From: an uncultured Clostridia bacterium | GTDB taxonomy: Bacteria > Bacillota > Clostridia > TANB77 > CAG-508 | Length of the DNA: 64,000 nucleotides | Assembly: GCA_948678575.1 (NCBI GenBank) | Contig: CAPPGO010000003.1 | Span: 1 to 64,000 of the forward strand | Direction of reading: 5' to 3' | Part shown: piece after piece, positions 60,608-64,000 of the stretch | Layout: the number at the start of each line of letters is the position of its first letter | Position numbering within the stretch: position 1 is the first letter of the stretch | The notes under the pieces: model-generated | Database searches by the model: none | The model's input: the letters and a program-made list of their open reading frames with translations, nothing else | What the model was told of the DNA's origin: nothing | Translations under genes and position numbers: made by a program

Positions 60608-63208
60608 ATGAATATTCAGAAATTTACTGAAAAATCAAAGGATGTAATTGCAAATGCCAGTAATATAGCAGTGCAAAATCGAAATGCTGAAATCACAGAT
60701 TTACATTTGTTTTTATCAATGATAGAAAATCAGCAAAATTTAATTTATCAATTATTAACAACGCATATGAATATTAATATTGATAATATGAAAATATTAA
60801 TCCAAGAGCAAATTGATAAAGAGCCAAAAGTAACTGGTTCAGTTGCTATGAGATTTTCTGAAAATACAGATGAAATTCTTAATTATTCCGAAAAACAAGC
60901 AACTGCTATGAAAGATGAATTTGTTTCTGTTGAACATATTATGCTTGCAATAATTGATAAAGCGAGTCCTAGCTTAGCAAAAATTTTTAAAATTTTTAGA
61001 ATTTCAAAAAATTCATTTTTAGTAGCATTAAAAGCTGTTAGGGGAAATGTAAAGGTAAGTTCTGATAATCCAGAGGAAAGTTATGATGTTTTAAATAAAT
61101 TCGGTAAAGATGTTACAGCACTTGCTCGTCAAAATAAGCTTGATCCAGTAATTGGTAGAGATGATGAAATTAGAAATGTTATGAGAATTTTAAGTCGTAA
61201 GACAAAAAATAATCCATGTCTTATTGGTGAACCAGGTGTTGGTAAAACAGCGATAGTTGAAGGACTAGCCCAAAGAATAGTTAGAGGAGATGTTCCAACA
61301 AGTTTAAAAGGAAAGACAATCTATTCTTTGGATTTAGGATTACTTATTGCTGGTGCTAAATATAGAGGAGAATTTGAAGAGAGATTAAAAAGTATATTAG
61401 ATGAATTAGAAGCAGCAAATGGAAATATACTTTTATTTATAGATGAAATTCATCAATTGGTTGGAGCTGGAAAAACAGATGGTGCAATGGATGCAAGTAA
61501 TTTATTAAAGCCAAAACTTGCAAGAGGAGAGCTTCATTGTATGGGAGCTACAACATTAGATGAGTATAGAGAATATATAGAAAAAGATCCTGCTTTGGCT
61601 AGAAGATTTCAATCAGTTATAGTTGAAGAACCATCTGTTGAAGATGCGATTACAATTTTACGTGGTATTCAAGAAAAATTTGAAATTTTTCATGGTGTTA
61701 AAATACAAGATCAAGCTTTAATACAAGCAGCAACACTTGCAGATAGATATATTACAGATAGATTTTTACCAGATAAGGCAATAGATTTAATAGATGAGGC
61801 TTGTGCTATGATTAGAACAGAAATGGAATCTATGCCAACAGAAGTTGATGAAATTTCTAGAAAAATTATGCAACATGAAATCGAAGAAGCAGCATTATCA
61901 AGAGAAGATGATGAAAAATCAAAAGAAAGATTGGGAAAAGTACAAAAAGAATTAGCTTTATTAAGAGAAAAATTTAAAGAAATGAAGCAAAAATGGGAAG
62001 AAGAAAAGAAAGCTATTTTAAAAGTACAAAAATTAAAAACTAAAATAGATGAAGTAAATGCTCAAATTGCACAAGCAGAAAGAGTATATGATCTTAATAA
62101 AGCAGCTGAACTTAAATATTCTACATTACCACAATTACAACAAGTATTAGCTCAAGAAGAAAAAGAAGTTGAAAAAAGTCAAGGCAAAAGTAAATTGCTT
62201 AGAAATAAAGTTACAGCTGATGAAATTTCACAAGTAGTAGCAAAATGGACAGGAATACCAGTTACTAAACTTGTTGAAGGTGAAAGAAAAAAATTACTAG
62301 AACTTGAAGATACACTTCATAAGAATGTTGTTGGTCAAGATGAAGCAGTTAAAAAAGTTAGCGAAGCAATTCTTCGTTCAAGAGCTGGTATTGCAAACCC
62401 AAATAGACCAATTGGTTCATTTTTATTCTTAGGTCCTACTGGTGTTGGTAAAACAGAACTTGCAAAAACACTTGCTAAAAATTTATTTGATGATGAAAAG
62501 AATATGATTAGATTTGACATGTCTGAGTATATGGAGAAATTTAGTGTTACTAGATTAATCGGTGCGCCTCCTGGATATGTAGGATATGAAGAAGGGGGAC
62601 AACTTACAGAAGCTGTTAGAAGAAAACCATATTCAGTTATATTATTTGATGAAGTTGAAAAAGCACATCCAGATGTATTTAATATTTTCTTACAAATATT
62701 AGATGACGGTAGGGTTACAGACAGTCAAGGTAGAACAGTAGATTTCAAAAATAGTATTATAATATTAACATCAAATTTAGGTGCTCATATTATATTAGAA
62801 AGTATAGAAAAGCACAAGAAAATTACTGATGAAGCAAGAGAAGAAATTGATACTGCTTTAAAAGGGCATTTTAGACCAGAATTTTTAAATAGACTAGATG
62901 AAATTGTATATTTCAAAGCATTGGAGAAAAAACAAGTTTACGGAATTGTGGAACTTATGCTTGCAGATTTACGTAATAGAATTGCTTTGCAAGGATTTGA
63001 TTTAAGTGTTACATCAGAAGCAATAGATTATATTATTGAAATAGGATATGATATTAATTTTGGTGCTAGACCACTTAAAAGAACAATTCAAGGAGAGATT
63101 GAAACTTTAATAAGTAGAAAAATTATTGCAAATGATATTAAACCAGGTGCATTAATACAAGTTTATTATGATGAGGAAACAAAGGAACTTGGAATAAAAG
63201 AGATATAG
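60608..63208 (+). CDS. clpB: ATP-dependent chaperone ClpB
   Basis: The 866-aa disaggregase has an N-terminal Clp repeat domain (about 1-145), NBD1 with Walker A GEPGVGKTAIVEG and LFIDEIHQLVGAG, a long coiled-coil M-domain (about 405-525) that distinguishes ClpB from ClpC, and NBD2 with Walker A GPTGVGKTELAKT, GAPPGYVGYEEGGQLTEAV and VILFDEVEKAHPDV. It works with DnaK on protein aggregates. AGGAGG precedes ATG. No CIRCE or CtsR box is clear in the 18-base gap, so it may be read from upstream. Confidence 0.95.
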   Translation: MNIQKFTEKSKDVIANASNIAVQNRNAEITDLHLFLSMIENQQNLIYQLLTTHMNINIDNMKILIQEQIDKEPKVTGSVAMRFSENTDEILNYSEKQATAMKDEFVSVEHIMLAIIDKASPSLAKIFKIFRISKNSFLVALKAVRGNVKVSSDNPEESYDVLNKFGKDVTALARQNKLDPVIGRDDEIRNVMRILSRKTKNNPCLIGEPGVGKTAIVEGLAQRIVRGDVPTSLKGKTIYSLDLGLLIAGAKYRGEFEERLKSILDELEAANGNILLFIDEIHQLVGAGKTDGAMDASNLLKPKLARGELHCMGATTLDEYREYIEKDPALARRFQSVIVEEPSVEDAITILRGIQEKFEIFHGVKIQDQALIQAATLADRYITDRFLPDKAIDLIDEACAMIRTEMESMPTEVDEISRKIMQHEIEEAALSREDDEKSKERLGKVQKELALLREKFKEMKQKWEEEKKAILKVQKLKTKIDEVNAQIAQAERVYDLNKAAELKYSTLPQLQQVLAQEEKEVEKSQGKSKLLRNKVTADEISQVVAKWTGIPVTKLVEGERKKLLELEDTLHKNVVGQDEAVKKVSEAILRSRAGIANPNRPIGSFLFLGPTGVGKTELAKTLAKNLFDDEKNMIRFDMSEYMEKFSVTRLIGAPPGYVGYEEGGQLTEAVRRKPYSVILFDEVEKAHPDVFNIFLQILDDGRVTDSQGRTVDFKNSIIILTSNLGAHIILESIEKHKKITDEAREEIDTALKGHFRPEFLNRLDEIVYFKALEKKQVYGIVELMLADLRNRIALQGFDLSVTSEAIDYIIEIGYDINFGARPLKRTIQGEIETLISRKIIANDIKPGALIQVYYDEETKELGIKEI

Positions 63209-63227
63209 TAGGAGGAAAAAAGCAGAA

Positions 63228-63761
63228 ATGCCAATAGCAAAAGAAGTATTAGAGGCACAAGAAAAGAAAGATGATTTAGAATTTTTTAAAGAACGAGTTA
63301 AAACAATGCCTTTACTTATAGAATGGGCAAACGACGAAATTAGAAATAACAAAGAAGTTGTACTGAGTGCTGTTAAAGTTGATGGAGGAGCACTGGAATT
63401 TGCGAGTGATAAGCTTAAAGACGATAAAGATGTATTAGTTACAGCAGTATCACAAGCTGGATGGACAGGATGTTACGCAAGTGAAAGATTAAAAGATGAT
63501 AAGGATGTTATAAAAACAGCAGTAGAGCATGATGGACAAATACTTTATTTTGCAAGTGAAAGATTAAGAGATGATGAGGAAATTGTTAAAATTGCAGTAA
63601 CAAATAAACCATTAATTATAAAGTATGCAAGTTTAAGACTTAGAAAAGATAAAGAAATTGCAAAATTGGCACTTTCAAATACAACTAGTGAGAAGAAAAA
63701 TGTACTAGCATTTATAGATACTGACCTTCAAAAAGATGAAGAGATATTAAATTTATTATAG
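63228..63761 (+). CDS. DUF4116 repeat protein
   Basis: The 177-aa protein is made of repeated ~24-residue units of the DUF4116 type: VVLSAVKVDGGALEFASDKLKDD, VLVTAVSQAGWTGCYASERLKDD, VIKTAVEHDGQILYFASERLRDD and later degenerate copies. These form helical pairs. Function unknown. AGGAGG precedes ATG. It follows clpB by 19 bases and is probably co-transcribed with it. Confidence 0.85.
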   Translation: MPIAKEVLEAQEKKDDLEFFKERVKTMPLLIEWANDEIRNNKEVVLSAVKVDGGALEFASDKLKDDKDVLVTAVSQAGWTGCYASERLKDDKDVIKTAVEHDGQILYFASERLRDDEEIVKIAVTNKPLIIKYASLRLRKDKEIAKLALSNTTSEKKNVLAFIDTDLQKDEEILNLL

Positions 63762-63765
63762 AATA

Positions 63766-63810
63766 AAACCCTTTTTTTAGAATATATATTTTTAAAGAAA
63801 GGGTGTTTTT
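63766..63810 (+). terminator. Possible terminator between the DUF4116 gene and yqfC
   Basis: AAACCCTTTTTTT and AAAGAAAGGGTGTTTT can pair, with a T-run. The hairpin ends at the yqfC start and would overlap its ribosome binding site, so it could also modulate yqfC. Confidence 0.5.
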
Positions 63811-63811
63811 T

Positions 63812-64000
63812 ATGAGAAAGATAAATGATATTTTAGATATTCCAGAAGAGGTTTGGGGTAAAGCACCAAAGATTACTATTACTGGATTTGAAGAAATTTT
63901 AATAGAAAATTTTAAAGGAATTTTAGAGTATGAAGATTTTTTTGCTAGAATTAGTACACATATAGGAGTTATAAATATAAATGGCTTTAATTTAAAGTTA
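63812..64000 (+). CDS. yqfC: Sporulation protein YqfC (partial)
   Basis: The first 63 codons are in the window, starting ATG 63812 after AAAGAAAGGG. Segments INDILDIPEEVWGKAPKITITGFEEILIENFKGI and GVININGFNLKL match YqfC, a small sigma-E-type sporulation protein that normally precedes spoIV-region yqfD. The gene runs off the right edge. Confidence 0.85.
   Translation, partial: MRKINDILDIPEEVWGKAPKITITGFEEILIENFKGILEYEDFFARISTHIGVININGFNLKL

Overview
This window comes from an AT-rich, spore-forming, low-GC Gram-positive bacterium, most likely an uncultured-type Clostridia. The evidence is: AGA as the dominant arginine codon; strong AGGAGG ribosome binding sites; Firmicutes-style ribosomal protein leaders (L10, L20); Veg, SpoIIID, SipL, YunB, SpoVAC/AD/AE, PdaA and YqfC; a class III fructose-bisphosphatase; and RNase J.

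Layout. 1-304: end of a 23S gene and a 5S gene. 582-2712: an unknown gene and a flavin reductase. 2839-6330: rpmG-secE-nusG-rplK-rplA-(L10 leader)-rplJ-rplL. 6456-10563: a prepilin-like protein, a membrane-anchored hydrolase and a zinc-type ABC transporter. 10631-12839: an LRR/transglutaminase-like gene pair. 12860-16215: HD hydrolase, spoIIID, veg, a SipL-like coat protein and yunB. 16464-17308: rplM-rpsI. 17484-22765: three compositionally foreign, mutually similar genes of unknown function, interleaved with a HAD phosphatase, coaX and ywlG. 23061-24967: infC-rpmI-rplT and rplU-rpmA. 25091-28960: an FGE-fold membrane protein and leuS. 29206-31352 (minus): dodecin and the spoVAC-AD-AE operon. 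31474-33432: fbp. 33562-44022: a complete type IV pilus locus. 44163-46955: ROK kinase and RNase J. 47277-53655: gltX, serS, engB and small conserved genes. 53724-60589: an orphan tyrosine recombinase, a long coiled-coil protein, a glycosyltransferase, pdaA and membrane proteins. 60608-64000: clpB, a DUF4116 protein and the start of yqfC.

The most striking signal is translational. Seven genes (znuC, yunB, spoVAC, spoVAD, spoVAE, a ROK kinase and pdaA) are each broken in the standard reading. Each is restored to family length by one +1 shift (two in yunB), and all eight shifts fall exactly on an in-frame CGG codon: skipping its C makes the next codon GGA or GGT, a glycine that fits the family sequence. 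By eye I found no CGG read as an ordinary sense codon in any other native gene of the window, although CGT, CGC and CGA are used. The only sense-frame CGG codons (seven) are in the three foreign-looking paralogs. The economical reading is that CGG is unassigned in this lineage and is resolved by +1 frameshifting, or that CGGN is read as a four-base glycine codon. Six of the eight sites are in sporulation genes.

Other signals are a roughly 110-bp dispersed repeat placed directly after Rho-independent terminators (four copies), a roughly 220-bp near-perfect inverted repeat between leuS and spoVAE, and three foreign paralogs with similar promoters and leaders. All family assignments are from motif recognition by reading; no database search was run.
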